DNA from: Acanthaster planci
Lineage: Eukaryota > Echinodermata > Asteroidea > Valvatida > Acanthasteridae
Reading direction: 5' to 3'
Length of the DNA: 64,000 nt
NCBI RefSeq assembly: GCF_001949145.1
Contig: NW_019091437.1
Location: 656,775 to 720,774, forward strand
Every line of letters starts with the position of its first letter. The first letter of the stretch is position 1. The position numbers and the translations under genes are program-made. Under the pieces are notes generated by a model, which had not been told where the DNA came from, did no database searches, and was given only the letters and a program-made list of their open reading frames with translations. Shown here piece by piece: positions 42,421 to 57,400 of this stretch.

Positions 42421-45400
42421 ATGGCACAGTGCACACAGAGTGCCCAGGAGTTCGTACAGAATTCGTTCGGACCAACGGTGGCTGTGCTTTGCAGTCACGA
42501 TGCCGAGGTGTTGGCGCAGAAAAACAACCTTTCAATGGTTGAGATGATACGGCCTTTTAGCCGCCTTACAAATGAGGGTAAAAACATATACAAACTTGAA
42601 ATATTGTTGAAGCAAATGCCTAAATGCCGATATTGTTTAAGGAGCCTCAACCAGTTTTTAGGTTGGAAAAAATGTTGCATCCTGACTCCACTTTTCTCAT
42701 CATATATCATCTCAATAAAAGTCAGTCATTACAGAAAGTTGGAAAGACACGAATTCAGGTCTTGGAAACATTTACCGATTTTGTTGGGAAATACTTACAA
42801 AATTCTCTTCATCCCCCATAGACTTTGTACACAACTGCTGGAGTGGGGTCAGGATGCAGCATTTTTTTCCTTCAGGTTTTTCATTTCAGGCTTTTTTTAT
42901 TGCATGTATTGTGAGTGTGACCCTGGATGATAATTCTGTCATTTACAGGGCTAGTCCTAGCCTTGGCTTCCAACAACCCATCTGTCAGTTTCAGACCCTG
43001 AAATCTGTCGATTCAGTTACCTTAACGGAAAGAGTTCCATATACGGACACTGCTGGACACTGTGTACAAATCCTATGAGACTGATCTGAGAAATTCAAAG
43101 TGTTTTCTAAGCACATTAAATAAACAACTTGGTATTTTACTCCTTTTGTAAATGGAACTTTTCTGGACATTTTCTTGCTTTCTGAGGACCAAAAATAGGT
43201 CAATGTAGGGAGTAATTACTAGCATCCATATATGGAGCTTTTTCCACCTTAACTACCTGTATCCTCTGTTTTTTTCCTTTTTAAAGCAGTCATTTTCTAA
43301 CTCTGGATAACTACTTTTTAAAGGCCTACACAAGTTACAGTGACTTACATTTAAAAAACTCAAATGCATGGGAAAATATTTGTTTGATTTGCAGTGCAGA
43401 CATGATAGACATCTAAAAGTGAATGAACTTATGAAAATGTTAAAAAATGTAAAGTTACATTTACAGTCATAATTTGTCCCTACAGCGGTTAGTCAGCCAT
43501 CAGAACGTGATGACAGGTACCAAAACATGCAGAAATTTAAATTTTGCATGAAAAATATCAAAGCATGATTTACTTAGAAAATACTTCAATTTTTCAGGCC
43601 AGTCTTGTTGAGTTCAGTTGAGTTCAGGGTGTCAAGTGATGTCCGTGTATGGGACTCTTTCCAGTTTCATTCCATGGTCATGGTAGTTTCCGTTGGAATT
43701 AGCACAGTCCTCACAATGGGCAGGTTTTATGAACAGTTAGTGTACATATTTATAGAATTAAAAATTTGTGTTGTGTTTTTGCCACATCCAAAAGGATGTA
43801 AATAGGTGTTGGCAAGTTAAATCTTTTTGAAACTAGGAAAGATCTGAAACAAGGAAAACATTCCTAAATTGTAAGAATAATAATTTTCCTTTTGTTCCTC
43901 AGTTGAAGTAGTGCCACCTCTAACACAAGACTTACGCAATATTATCTGAAAACAATTACATGTATGATACTCTTTGCTGGTTTTTATCCTGGTTGGTTGA
44001 AATATGGTCATGTGAGACTCACTAATATAGGCTAGTGCTTGAAAAATGCATCAGTGTGAATTTGCCGTGTACCAACACATGATGCATGTGTAATTTTTGG
44101 AACGTTTAGTGCCTGGTTGGGTACTGTGGACTAATCCGAGGAGACACCATGAATGCAGTGGCAATGCACTCACGTGTGTTCTTGTAAGCACGATGCTTGA
44201 CAGTAGTCGGGATCGTCCCAATGATACTGCTGCTTGGCTGGTCCAACTGCAGTGCGTTGGGATTGTCCAACTACAGTTGGGACTGGGAGTGTCCCATATC
44301 GGTGTATAGATGTTGACAAGACATGCCAGAAACTTGTACAGATTGTCTTTATCCTGCATTTTCTCTTTCATCCCTCACAGCTCACATCCGAGATCCCTCG
44401 GGACAGTTGCACCCGGTCCGCAACCTCCGTCTGATCTTGAAAGAGATGAACCAGCAGCCGCTCTCTGTATCCCTGATGAGGAGGATGCTGGAGGAGAGTG
44501 TCAATCGATGCCAGCCGCCGCCCGTCGATGGTAACCGTGGCAACGTCATCACTGTTGGCTCCTATGATCTCCAGATTGGGGGTAAGTACATGGAGTGATT
44601 GCCAGTGGCCATCCAAATCACAGACGAATTATTATAACAGACCTTTTTGGTGTTTAGTTCAAACCTCCAAAACAATTATGTGAGTGTATGACAAATTTGC
44701 TCACATTTTTTTTTTTGCAGCCTTTTGAATCTTTGAATTCCACAACTATGAAGGGATTTGTTATAACTTGGAACCACTTAGAGCACCACATCCCATATAA
44801 TTTTTATGGCAACTCATTGTGCCTCTTGCTATAGATTAAATTAAAATTCTCTTTAGATTGGAGTTGAACATTGTGTTTGTAAGAGGGGAAACAACACTCA
44901 AACACATGCATGGTTTCATTTGTAGTGTTTCAGTATAATATCCTTTCTTATTAATTGATTAGTATACTTCAGTTACATGTATTAAAGGCCATATTCAAAC
45001 TCCGGGCTGTTTGTGCACTTTGACAGACTACGTGACCACCATATATGTAAATTTATAGAGAGTATCCATTTACATGGTATAGGAATGAGGCCGGAATGCC
45101 ATTTGTGAACACCTTTCTGCAACTTTACCCTAACCCCTTGACCCTTTTGGCATGTTTGGCTAGGGATGCATTTTCAGCTTTTCACAATCTTCCATCTGCC
45201 TCCAGAATGCTCCATTATTTCTTGAAATGCATTCCTTGAAGGGTTGACCACTACCTTAGTGCTTCCAAAAATGTCCAGCAATTCCTGCTCTGTTAAGGCA
45301 GTGCAAATGGTATCCTGGAGCAGTGTGGATGATTCCACATATATCCTACATGTACATGCAGGTCTGAATTTATGCATAGCTGAGCACAAACAACACCAGG

Positions 45401-48400
45401 CCTGACCCAGGACCTTGACACAATGCATCCTTTGCCATTCAGCCTCAATCCTCCAAAATCCTTCCACACTGCACAGAGGAGTTTGGAGGATTTAGGAAAG
45501 TTAGGAGTGACAGTTTGTATTTCGGCTGTACGTAATCTGGTATAATTTTTTGTCATTCTTTTCCAGCTTCAACAGCTTGGTATGAAACCTACCGCGATGT
45601 GTTCCTTGAGCTCTTGACCCCCTCAGACCACGAGTTCATACATCACTACGTAGCTTGTATCCTTTGGGCGTAGTTTGAAGTTTTCTTGGAAGGGAAGGAA
45701 CAGAGATGATAAATGGAATTCATGAACTCCTTGAAAATGCAACACAATTCACTAGGATTACTGCCTGTTTGGATCGTCAGATGTTCTCATATTTAGAATG
45801 ACTGCATGTGTTCACAGTTTTGTGCGAACATGCTTTGTCAGTGTTTGTTCCAGTTGCATGATCTTTGTTTGAATCAGGAAAAGATACCCAAAATGCAAAT
45901 TAAACCCAACCTTACCATGTAAGTTACAAGTTACCTGATCTGCTGTTTAGTTGCAGGCCTTCAAATCAAAAAATTTGTTAGCTTTTCCTATTCCTGTCAT
46001 ACATGTTTATATGCCAGTATTCATCAGAATGGTAAATACAGTAATACATCCAACTGAAGTACAGGGACTGGATGGGCTTGTTCTGTTACCAGTGAATAGG
46101 TTTTAAACAGTTTATGGAAGATTTATAAACACCCAAAATGATATTCTGTGACTGTTGTACAGAAGAGTTGTTGAGACCAGTCACAAGACCAGACACAAGA
46201 CCAGTCACAAGACCAGTCACAAGACCAGACACAAGACCAGTCACAAGNNNNNNNNNNNNNNNNNNNNNNNNNNNNNNNNNNNNNNNNNNNNNNNNNNNNN
46301 NNNNNNNNNNNNNNNNNNNNNNNNNNNNNNNNNNNNNNNNNNNNNNNNNNNNNNNNNNNNNNNNNNNNNNNNNNNNNNNNNNNNNNNNNNNNNNNNNNNN
46401 NNNNNNNNNNNNNNNNNNNNNNNNNNNNNNNNNNNNNNNNNNNNNNNNNNNNNNNNNNNNNNNNNNNNNNNNNNNNNCACAAGACCAGACACAAGACCAG
46501 ACACAAGACCAGTAACAAGTAACGGTGAACAGTGGCAAAGGAATGCTTTTGTTGCAGTTTATTGGAATAACTTGTCACTTGAATTCAGACTGGAGGTCTT
46601 GTGTTGGTCTCGTGTGGTCTTGTGAAGGTCTTAAGTGGTCTTGACTACAACACTGTTTCATACCAAGTCTTAACCAGGCTTCAGGCAGGGTACAGTAAAT
46701 AACCCTAATGTGAGATCTTGTCTGCCTTAAGCTGAATTCATTTCTTGAAGAAAAAGCCCTTAACCCTTACCCCCATCACCAGGCATGTTGGTTGTGTCTA
46801 CCTCCCATGCGGACCCGATGGATCAGTTTGCCAAGTTGAGCCAGCAGCAACACTTCCTGCAGCACACCTCCAAATCCCCCTACCCAAAGTGGTTGGTCCC
46901 GAACATCTTCAAGTACTATGTGCTGGTGCATGACAACACAGACGGGGAGGAGGAAAAGTAAGTATGCAGGGGGGTGTTTTTTTTTTGATTGGCTGTTTTC
47001 TACAGTGATGTGGTTTCCACACACTTTCAGTCAGTATATTGATAAGCATGTGCAGTTTGTCTCCATCACTTATATTCTTACAAAGTAAATATAACATACG
47101 ACAGATATCTGCCATGTCACTAAAGGTACATTTACATGTAGTTGTGCACAAAGCATAATGCAGGCAGACCGTCACACTATACATAATGACGATCAGTGTT
47201 GCAGTTGAGACCAGACCGTCTGAGAAGAAGACCCCAAGTTTGGAAACCAAGACCACAAAATTGAGACTGACACAGCCCGATACAGAGAGATTAAGACAGT
47301 CCAAGACCAAGACCTTAAGTCAAAATTACATTTTAAATGTGTAAGGTAGCATACAAAATGCATGTCAAAAATTGCATCTGGTTTAATTCTTGTTTTGAAT
47401 GCTTCAGAACCTTTTCCTTCAACCCTGATTGTGCAGAAAATGATCAGGCTAATTTAGAGAAAGCTTCTCGTTGAAGTGACTTTTTATCGTCTCCATGTCT
47501 TGTAAATCACGTACAATGTGGATGAGACAAGTAGAATAAAACAAGGTTGACCCTCAAACTGGTGGGTGGTTGCAAGATGTCTAATTGCAACAGCAATGGA
47601 TGGATGGATATAATGGTAAAAGTGTCCTTCCTGTTAAACTCGTTGACCCCTCGTCGCTCACAGGGCTGAGGCAGTGTACCAGAGTATGAAAGCGACCTAT
47701 GGCTCCCATGCATGCCATTTACTGAGAATCAACTCGCGGTCCATCCACACTGCCGAGACCACGGCACTGAACAGCGACAGCAGCATCGGCATGCCTGACC
47801 CCTGGAGCCAGTACATGAACAAGAATGCAGAGCAGATGGTGAGAAATGGGTTTTGGTCTATTTAGGGTGGGGGGGGGAGGGGGCTAGTGTGAGAAGGGAG
47901 GGTTGGACGTTAAGTTATGCACACTCCAAATTATCTGTCAGATTTGCGCTGTGAAAAGTGTAAATTCTCCCGTATTTCACAGGGATTTGTAGGAGGAGGG
48001 CCAACCAGACACTTATCATTTCATTCTGTTTTTATTGATGTGCATCATCTTTAATGAGGGTAAGCTCTGATCAGTGCATAGCACTGCTTTCCATGGAGGC
48101 TGTCAGATTTACAGCGGGGGGTTGAAGGCTTACAAGGGCGCCTCATGCAGACGCCAAACGGCCCACATCTGTAGAGAGGAGACAGTGAGAAGCGGTTCGA
48201 GTTTTAGGGGTGGGAGGAAAACCCCCAGAGGAATATTCTGGGTAAAACCCACGGAATCAGGTAGGGACTGAAAACCCAATCCACATGTGGACCACGGCCA
48301 GGAATGGAGCCCGGGCCCACAGAGGTAAAAGGCGAGGGAAGAACCCCAACCTGGCCCCCACATTCACTTCACACATTACTGATTATGGAGTCTCCTGATG

Positions 48401-51400
48401 TAGTTCAAACCATACTGTAACAGAGCCATTTGGAAGGCAGTCGTAAGACCCATAAAAATATTTAATAGTGTGTCTCTGTTATGGTCTAATTTTATTCAAT
48501 AAAGGTATTATTTGTTATGCATTCATGCCAAGGTGGCAGTATCAGATCTAATGCTGTAACATAGTACATAACACTGTGTATTCTCTGGTGGCATAGCCGA
48601 AGAATGTGGCTTCAGAAAGTACATACATATGTTTTTTCAAAGTTTTAAAAAATACTGGAAACATACCTTGATTGGTCTGGTAGAGGAGGGGTTGAAGCGG
48701 GGCTTTGAATTTCAGGACTTAAATGCCACTCTGTCAAATGTTTCTAGGAAACGTCAGTCAGTGATATCCCTCAGTCAATGGACGACGAGGGCTTTCCTGA
48801 CAGGGTGACGGAGGCGGGGCCTGACAACCTTGAAGTGGAGAAAGCCACAAATGCAAATCTTCTCACTCCCGACAGTGCCGATGGTAAGTCAGGACATCGT
48901 GATCTATGCCAAGCATGCATCTGGTCCCAACTACATTATTTTGACATCAGTACGTTCTTGTGAAATTGGTCAATATATTTTTAAGTTGCCTTCTCCCTAA
49001 GGGCAGGAGAGTTGGGAATCTTCCCCCAAACCATTTTTCTGATACAGTCACAACCCATTTTTTAAAATCAAGCTTTGAGGAGTTTCTCTCGCTAATGTCT
49101 TGCAGTCATTTTAAATTCAGCTTTAAATTTAACACACTGTCTGCCTCCATAGACTTCTTAGACTTTGTGTGTGTACAAAACTAAAAGGGGATTAGCATGT
49201 CAAGCACGTCAGCCTGAGATGATTTAATGCATGCTGGACATCTTGACCTGTCAGTCGTGCCTCTATATCAAAATAGCCAGGTCATGCTTAGGCATTCTCA
49301 TTAAGGCTCAAATTTCAATCCTGATTTGACAACATTTGACCTGTCAGTCATTTCATCAGTGAATGAATTCCTTCAAACAGATGGGCCTAATGATCCCTCA
49401 CCGGACGCCGTCATCATTGCCAGTCAGGAGAACACCCTCAACGAGGTCATCGCTCACCCTCTGGACCAGTCAGGCGACACCAAGCGCTCCCAGGAAAATC
49501 TGGACCTGTTTGACAGCACTGACTCAGCCCTCCACAGCAACAACAAGATGCTGAACTCAGAAGGCCCCTTGCAGCCAGCTACCAAAGGCGCTAACGTGCA
49601 TGGAGCTTGCCTGACGCTGAGCGACCACGACCGGCTGCGGATCTTCATCCATGAGTTCACGGTGCGCGGCCTCCTGCCTTACATCGAGAAGATGATCAGG
49701 ACTCTCAATGAACAGGTTGGTCTGATGGGTGATAAAATAGCCAGGGTTTTTTTTCCATGCAGTTCATCCAAGGCAGAAGGATTGTATCACACTCAACTTG
49801 GTTGTCTCACAATGTAATTGTTTTGGTCTTCAAGTAAGCAACATTGAAAATTAGACAGTATATCAAGTTCCCCTTGTACCCATGATCAATGCTTTTCATA
49901 GTCGGTAAATCTTCTCCTTTGACAACAGACAGCTGCAAATACATGTACCCAACTAAACACCTGATTTATAATCAGAGTGTAATTAGTTACTTGTGTAGTT
50001 GTTGAGCCAATAAGTAAGTCAAGTTGCTTGCTAAAGGACGAAAAGCCATGGTTCCCTTGTGGAATCCAACCCCAGTTTTTTGTTGCTTCAATTATGTGGA
50101 CATGATTTAGCACCAAGAAGTGACGCGCAAAATGAAGAAATATTACCATATCTTCACATTGTTTAGTTATTTTTATCTGAGGTACACACAATACAAGAAT
50201 TGTGCTTTTTATGCAAAGCCAAATGTTTCATATCCCAATTTCTTTTAGCTCGCTGCCAGGAAAGGGTTGCACAAGTCAATCTTCAGTGCCACTAAGAAGT
50301 GGTTCGGCGGGAACAAGCAGGCTGAAAAGGCTGCTATCACAGGCCGTGACATGGGTGGCAAGTAAGTGAGCTCGGAGGGTCAAAGGTTGAAGGTCGGGCT
50401 CTTGATGATAGAATCCTCTGACAGGGACTTGGAGTCATCAAAATGTAGACAGCAGATATACTTTAGCTTGTGAAGTTAGTATGGATACTTCCACTTCAGG
50501 AAATTGTGAATAAACCTTGGAATTGGATGTGTAGAAACGAGGAAGAAAATACTTGGGAGTTGAGTTTCTCTTCTGCAGGAAAAATATCAAATATTTTATC
50601 ATATTAGATAACAGTAAATGACAGATTTGATAAGTGAAAAATTTGGCAATTCCTTTGATAAAAGTAAGTCCTTTCCATCCCATTTATTTTATGCCTTTTT
50701 AATGAATGTTCAACTCAAATTAGTATTGTGACATTCGGCTCAAAAATTACTTGGAATGTCAAATTGAAAAAAAAAAAGCCTTTTAAACCCATTAACCAAT
50801 ACAATAGGGCTACTTAGGGTAGACGTTGCTGAGCAGAAATGACAGTTGCTTAGCAAAAACAGGACACCGTCCAATATGCCATGCAAATTTTTCTCAGTTG
50901 TTTTTTTGTTTTATGCATAAGAGTCTTTCTTCAATGAAAAACACCCACAATGGTACACTTTGAAAAACACCCACAATGGTACATTTTGATGGGCTCGTTT
51001 AGTGAAGTGCATGGCCAAAGATGTTAAGTTCTTTGTTGTGAGCTCATAAAAGATGGTTGCTACTTTGAGGAAAAAAGTTACACATTTTTAAAAGACAAAA
51101 AGCATGCAGTCATGAGCCCTATAAATGAATAGTTTTTAGCGAATATTTTTTATTTTAAAAGGACGTAGTTTTGATTCTCAAGTGACAAATATGTTACTGC
51201 AAGTTCAATAGAACTCTTTCCTGTCAAGTCGTTGCTAAAAAATCTTAACTTTGTGTGTCTCAGTTTGTTACTATTTATTCTAATTGTGCCGCGTCTGCTA
51301 CAGGCAAAGTGAAGCAATGACGTATGCCATTCTTTTATTTGAGTAAACTTTGTGTGTTATGGGATGTAAATCAACTCACTACAGGGCAGAAAAACCGTTT

Positions 51401-54400
51401 GAAAAATTGTGGCCTGTGTGTCCCACTTTCGACCCCAATTGTGCACAGGTCACAGTGGTCAAAGTTAGTGTTAGTCACCATTACACCACCGTTGATTTTC
51501 CCCCCGATTTTTTGGGTTTGCCCCTAGGTATCTGAGAGAAGCCCCAGAGCTTCAGATGAGACGCTTAGCTGACCTGGCCTTCCTGGTACAGATGTATGAG
51601 CTAGCCTACACTTCCTACCACACCGCCAAGAGAGACTTTGGCAATGACCAGGCATGGACTCACTACGCTGGAGCATTAGTAAGCATGCACTGTGTAGGAA
51701 TAGATGACGGCTGGTAACCAATTTCAGTCCCAGAACTGTTGAAATTACAATTCTGTCCGGAAATCGCTTCAAATTCTGTTATTTTTAAATTTCCTGTGTT
51801 CCCGGAATTGGCCCAGTGCGTTGCTGAATGGCAGTGGTGTCTTTTCAAATGCAGCCGGATTAGCGTGCAGTGGTACTGTATCGTTCATCGTTGGAGTGCT
51901 GGAGCACTTTTGTCCCCGCTGATAATCCGTTGCCACGGAATGCCACAAACAGTGGTATACTGTTTCAAAACAATGACGGATTACCTACACTAATGCCAAC
52001 TGAAAAATTATGGTAAATCTCAGCAGCTTGGTCTTTTGTTCTGTGTACGGTCTTTTGTTACAAGGCCCAGCTCTTTTGTCCAATTTCGGGCACCCCGGCT
52101 GTGCATACAAACCCAAGGTGCCCAGTTCTAGAATCCCCAGAGGCAGGTGGTTAAGGCTTGCCCAAGGATGACCTCGGAGCACATCAGTTGTGCCAGTATC
52201 ACACATCAATGTCTGAGGATGGAGAGAATGCACATCAAATAGATTCAACTGCAGTTTCCGCATTTTAACCTTCGACGTTGATTTTGCGCAAGTGCCCTCC
52301 CTCACGTCCACGCCCTAGGGAACTCACTGTGCCAGGCGTGCATGAACCACACAGTGGCTGCCGTCTCAATTGCCAAACCCTGTGATGATCGGTGATTTAT
52401 TTTGTGATTTCAGGAAATGGCGGCGGTGTCAGCCTTCATGTTGGGCAGTATGCAGAAGGCATACCCGACACACTACATGGACACAGCAGTCAATACCTAC
52501 CTCACCTCTTGCAAGTGAGTTCATGTCACCAATGGGAGAGGAACTCACTCACTGCACAGTATTTACTCCACTAAATGTCTAGCACTTTCCCGTACACCTT
52601 ACCCTTTTTGGTTCAGTTTTCTCGGTTCTTTCCTCAATATTTGTAAAGCCTGGTTTCCATATCGACGTGAGATACACAGAGAGCAACTCAATCAAGATGC
52701 AGACTGCAACGCAGACAAATGGAAACATGTCAAACGGGAGTGTTGCCACAAACGCAAACCAGCCCCAGACGGATTGGCAAAGTTGAGCTCGGTTCAACCT
52801 TACCGACTGTCTGTATAAAGTTTCTGAGTGGGCCTATACAAACACGCACGCTGGCATGACGGGAGTACAACAATGTTTCTCTCGCTTAGTACCACTCATT
52901 TTGTCCATTTTCTCCTTATTGCTAGCATATGCAGCCGCAGTCGTCAACAAAATAGCTGACCATTAACAAATTGGGTACATCAAACTGGAGTATCAGTTTG
53001 GCTTCCAGAAGCAACATTGCTACCAAAAAAAGGCATTTTTTGCAAAAATTTCTGAGTTTTGAATGCCATTTTGTTTAATTTTTGGGTGGAATGATGTCTC
53101 ACTGCGTCTTTCCTGCCACTGTCTGTGTCTTGATGTCTTACAAACCGTCTGCATTACAAACGTCCATATGGGAACCGGGCTAAGTTTTCTTTAATACGGT
53201 GGTATAGATTCTCTGTCTTCCTCACAATTTTGGCTAAATCTCCTTGACTGTTCAATTCTGATTTGGCATGTTCCCTTACTGCATGCACGAAGATTTATCT
53301 TGTTTTCAGAGAAATTCTCCCTTTTCTCTAGGCTGCTGTCATTTACTTTGGACTGTCATTCCGGCTCTTAAAAGTTTGATTGGATTGTACCTGCACACTT
53401 GTCATGATTGATTTTGCATTCTTATCAAACATGCATTTGGAAAAAATATGAACTGCACGTGCACTGTTCGGTTTGATGTTACTTACATTTCTTCAGAACC
53501 CTTTTTACCTTCACTCTTGTCTGAGCTCACTCTGAACCTTTGATCACATTTTCCCCAGGAGGCCACAGTTTGCCACCCGGGCAGTCTTGATGAGCACCGA
53601 GATTCTGAAAGCGAGAGGCATGTATGCTGAGGCTGCCATGGAATTCATTAGGATGACGGGAGAGGTAAACAAACTAACCAGCAATAGGGGTGATTCACAA
53701 GACACTGCCCCACTGAGAGATCCCCACAGAAAGACCCTTTTTTTCAAGTTTACAATCAACAAGAGTATCACCGTCTTGCTGTGTTTTTTAGCTGAACATA
53801 TGTCAGTAAACAATTTTTGTTAAGTGGTTTTTAAGTTACATGTAAGGAGCTGAAGGATTAAGCCTTGGTTGGTTAAGTGGTTGATTCAACATCACTGCTT
53901 GGATTGCTGTCGTAAATGACTGATTCCATTGTTTAAAGTTCCGTACAAGTGCCATCTTGTCAGTGTGTAGTTGCTGCTTTAGTGACCTTTGAACTGCTGT
54001 CATTACATATCTCCCCAGTTGTCGGTATAATTAGTCCAAATGTCTATCTGTAGAGCTGATGGTTAGAAAAATTTACATCATTCTGTCAGAAGCTGCACAA
54101 AAAAGTCCAAACCCTGCTCTTAATGTTGGCTTTTCTTGCATACACATGTAGTTATTCTCTCATCAGGTGAAGAACAAACAGTACTGTGTGAATAGATCCA
54201 TTTCAGCCATGCAGTAATGTGCACTAAATTGTCAATGAAATTGTAATGCATAAAAAGGGATTTGTGTACATTCTGTTGAAAATCAATTGCCTACAGTGGC
54301 TGCTATTTGCATCTAGCACTTCAGTCTGATGTGAACCAACGGCACCAGGCCTTTGCCAGTAGATCATGCAGCATTCTATGCAGTTTATTTATATTAACCA

Positions 54401-57400
54401 AGTTATTTTCATTCTAAACCCCCCCCCGGAACTGCACTAGGACTCCGACATACGCAGCGCTATCTTCCTAGAACAGGCCGCTCACTGCTTCATTAACATG
54501 CGCCAGCCAATGGTCCGCAAGTATGCATTCCACATGATCCTAGCAGGTCACAGATACAGCAAGGCTGGACAGGTATTTGATGTACCATTTCATGTTTTTA
54601 GATTTTATTCAGGTGCATAGACATTTCTGGTGTATATGAAACATTGTTTAAAAGTGTTTAGTACAGAAATTTGATTGTTTAGGGGAATAGTTAGGTAAAC
54701 TTTGGCTGCTTTTCCTAAGAAGTGTTGTGATCGATGTTATCATGGGTGATGCAGTTTATCTTTACTATTTTTAAATTTTTCAACTTTTAACTTTAACTTT
54801 GTGGACACCCTTTCTTGCTTGAATTTTACAAAATTCAAAATGTGCAGCACACCAAGGCACTTTCCTCATACTTAAAACTTTCAAGGGTCCCCAAGTCCCA
54901 TGTAAAGTGAATCTACCTTATGTTACATTTTCAAAAGATCTTGGAAATTTTGTGCTAATTGGCTGATTGTAAGATATGTGTGACTGTCATTGAGATTCTT
55001 ACCTGTAAAGTCTCCAGCAAAGTGTGGGTCTCCAGATTTTGATTTCAATCTGTGTACTTGTGTTCCAATCTTGTCGCAACCTAATGCATTTTTCACGACC
55101 CAGAGAAAACATGCCTTGAGAGCCTACTGGCAAGCGCTGCAGGTGTACAAAGGAAAAGGATGGACCCTTGCAGAGGTATTTTGGCAAACTCTCTCTTTTA
55201 CCTTTTACCTTTAACCTTTAACCCTAACAGTACGGGGCATTGTTTGGCTTAGAGTACTCAGTACTACAAAATACTACGTAACACTCTGAGCCTGAAGGAC
55301 CTAGCACTACAAATTGCTAGTTCTGGCTAGGTTTATTCCATTGTTACTCGTACAGAGAACAATGAAACCATGCATTCATAGTGCCACAGCATTGTATGGT
55401 ACATTGTCTTCTCTATTGTATTTTATGGCTTCAGAGAATAATAATGTCATGTCCGCTTACAAGTGACAGGGCTGAGTACTACATTCTACTACTAAGTAGT
55501 ACTTTGTAGTATTCGGGACTGTTAGGGTTAAGGCAGCAGCATTGTTTTACTTGCTGTGCCACCGAGCCATGTATAATAAGGGAATAAAAGTTTGGTGTGT
55601 GCTTAAAAGTGTGTTGAAACTGGATTGGGTCTGCTTGGGGGCAAAGAGGCCAAGCTTAAGGCAAGGTCCTCAGCTACCTTCCGGGCCCCTTGCGTTTAAA
55701 ACCAACCTTCACACTTCTACTCCCTTTCCTAAATACTTTCTTGAAAGAGAAAGGTAAGTAGTGAATACAGTTGACTTTTGATTTTGTTCATCAATTTTAC
55801 TCCGTGTTTTGTGCGACATGCCTCTGATCATATCTGTGGCACGTGCCTTGATACTAAAATCTTTGTGGGAAAGTGGCACATGACACGTGCTGCACGACGT
55901 GGCACAGAACGCAGCTGAGCCGGTGTGGAGTGAAATTCCGATTCTATGAAATGCGGACTCATTGATTGCATTTCGTATGTGTACGTGACGATGATTGTCA
56001 TGCATGAGAGTTTGAACCCATAAACTGAGAGTACATGTTGCATGTGAAACCGGGAAAATGTTTAAGGCCTGTTGTTGCTTTTAATCCTCTGTTAAATACC
56101 ACCTGCTTGACAGGCTCCAAACCAATAGAAATTGGTAAACTGTCCGAGGTATTTATGAATGCCAAATAATTTTAAGATGCTGATAGTTAAAAGTTAGTTT
56201 TTAGATGGAAATCCATTGCAGATGACTACAGTAGATTCTCCTGTCCCAGATTTGGGGTAATGAGATCGCATGATTATAAGAACATCAGTGTGTGGTAATA
56301 ACATGCCATGAAAAATCCCATTATCCTATTCATATCTGTGCTTTCCCAGGACCATATCAACTTCACGATTGGTCGGCAGTCCTTTAATCTGAAGCAGCTG
56401 GAGAATTCTACGGCATCCTTCAAGCATCTCTTGACCTACCAGAGCAGGCAGCCAGCTGCCCAGCAGGGTGCTTTCTTCAAGGAGTATCTCTTTGTGTTCA
56501 AAGTGAGTCTGGGCACTGCCCGGCTTTTGTCCCTTTATCAGATGATGCAAATGTGTGAGTTCTTAATTTGGAAAAATCTGGGGAAGGGATGAATTTGTGG
56601 CTTTGTGTTTTGGAATATGGCTTTCGTATGCCTGTCAAAAACTTTATGGGACTAGTCTTGAAGTCGTGAAATTGACACATTGACGTTAGTTTGATTTTCC
56701 TTTGTATCCATCCTGAGCTAAAGTACACCCTCATCAGCCCAAGAAGAGACAGGCTTGGTAGGACGCATTCCAGCGCACACACGTGACCATGCATTCCGAC
56801 GTCAATTGGTTGCGCGTACTTGGCGCGCCTCGCAGCGAATGTGCATAAACCCATGTGCCTATGTGAGGAGTTCCCACCAGAGGACCTCTGTTTCAATGTC
56901 AAAAAAACACACCCTGTCTAGTTCCCACACTTGGCGGATAAGGTGTTGCCTTGTGGATTTATCAAGCTGAGGGATAACAATATATTTGTACAGCCCCACA
57001 AAAGTTACCTTCTACAATGATCATTTTTAAATTCAATAATTGCATGGTTATGCTGTAGCTTGATGAAATCTGCATTTCTCTGTGGTCTGAAATTACTTTC
57101 TACAGTGATCATTTTGAAATTCATTAATTACATGGTTATGCTGGAGCTTGATGAAATCTGCATTTTTCTGTGGTCTTAAATTGCCTCTCTATGACCATCA
57201 GGCTTACATTGAAACTTTCTCGTCATAATATTGCATGTATTAATATTTCTAATTATAATCATACAGTTGATGTGCTTTTGCTCATGGTGAGTTGATGCCA
57301 CCTGTTCAAAAACACATGCTGATGTAAACACTATTGCTTCCTTCCCCAGCAACTGCTGACCACGCAGTCTCAGGAGGGCAGTCCCCAGGCCACGTTGCCA

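Noticed and set aside
46086-46625. Long open frames on both strands
   Set aside because: They exist only because N bases and a 12-base repeat contain no stops.
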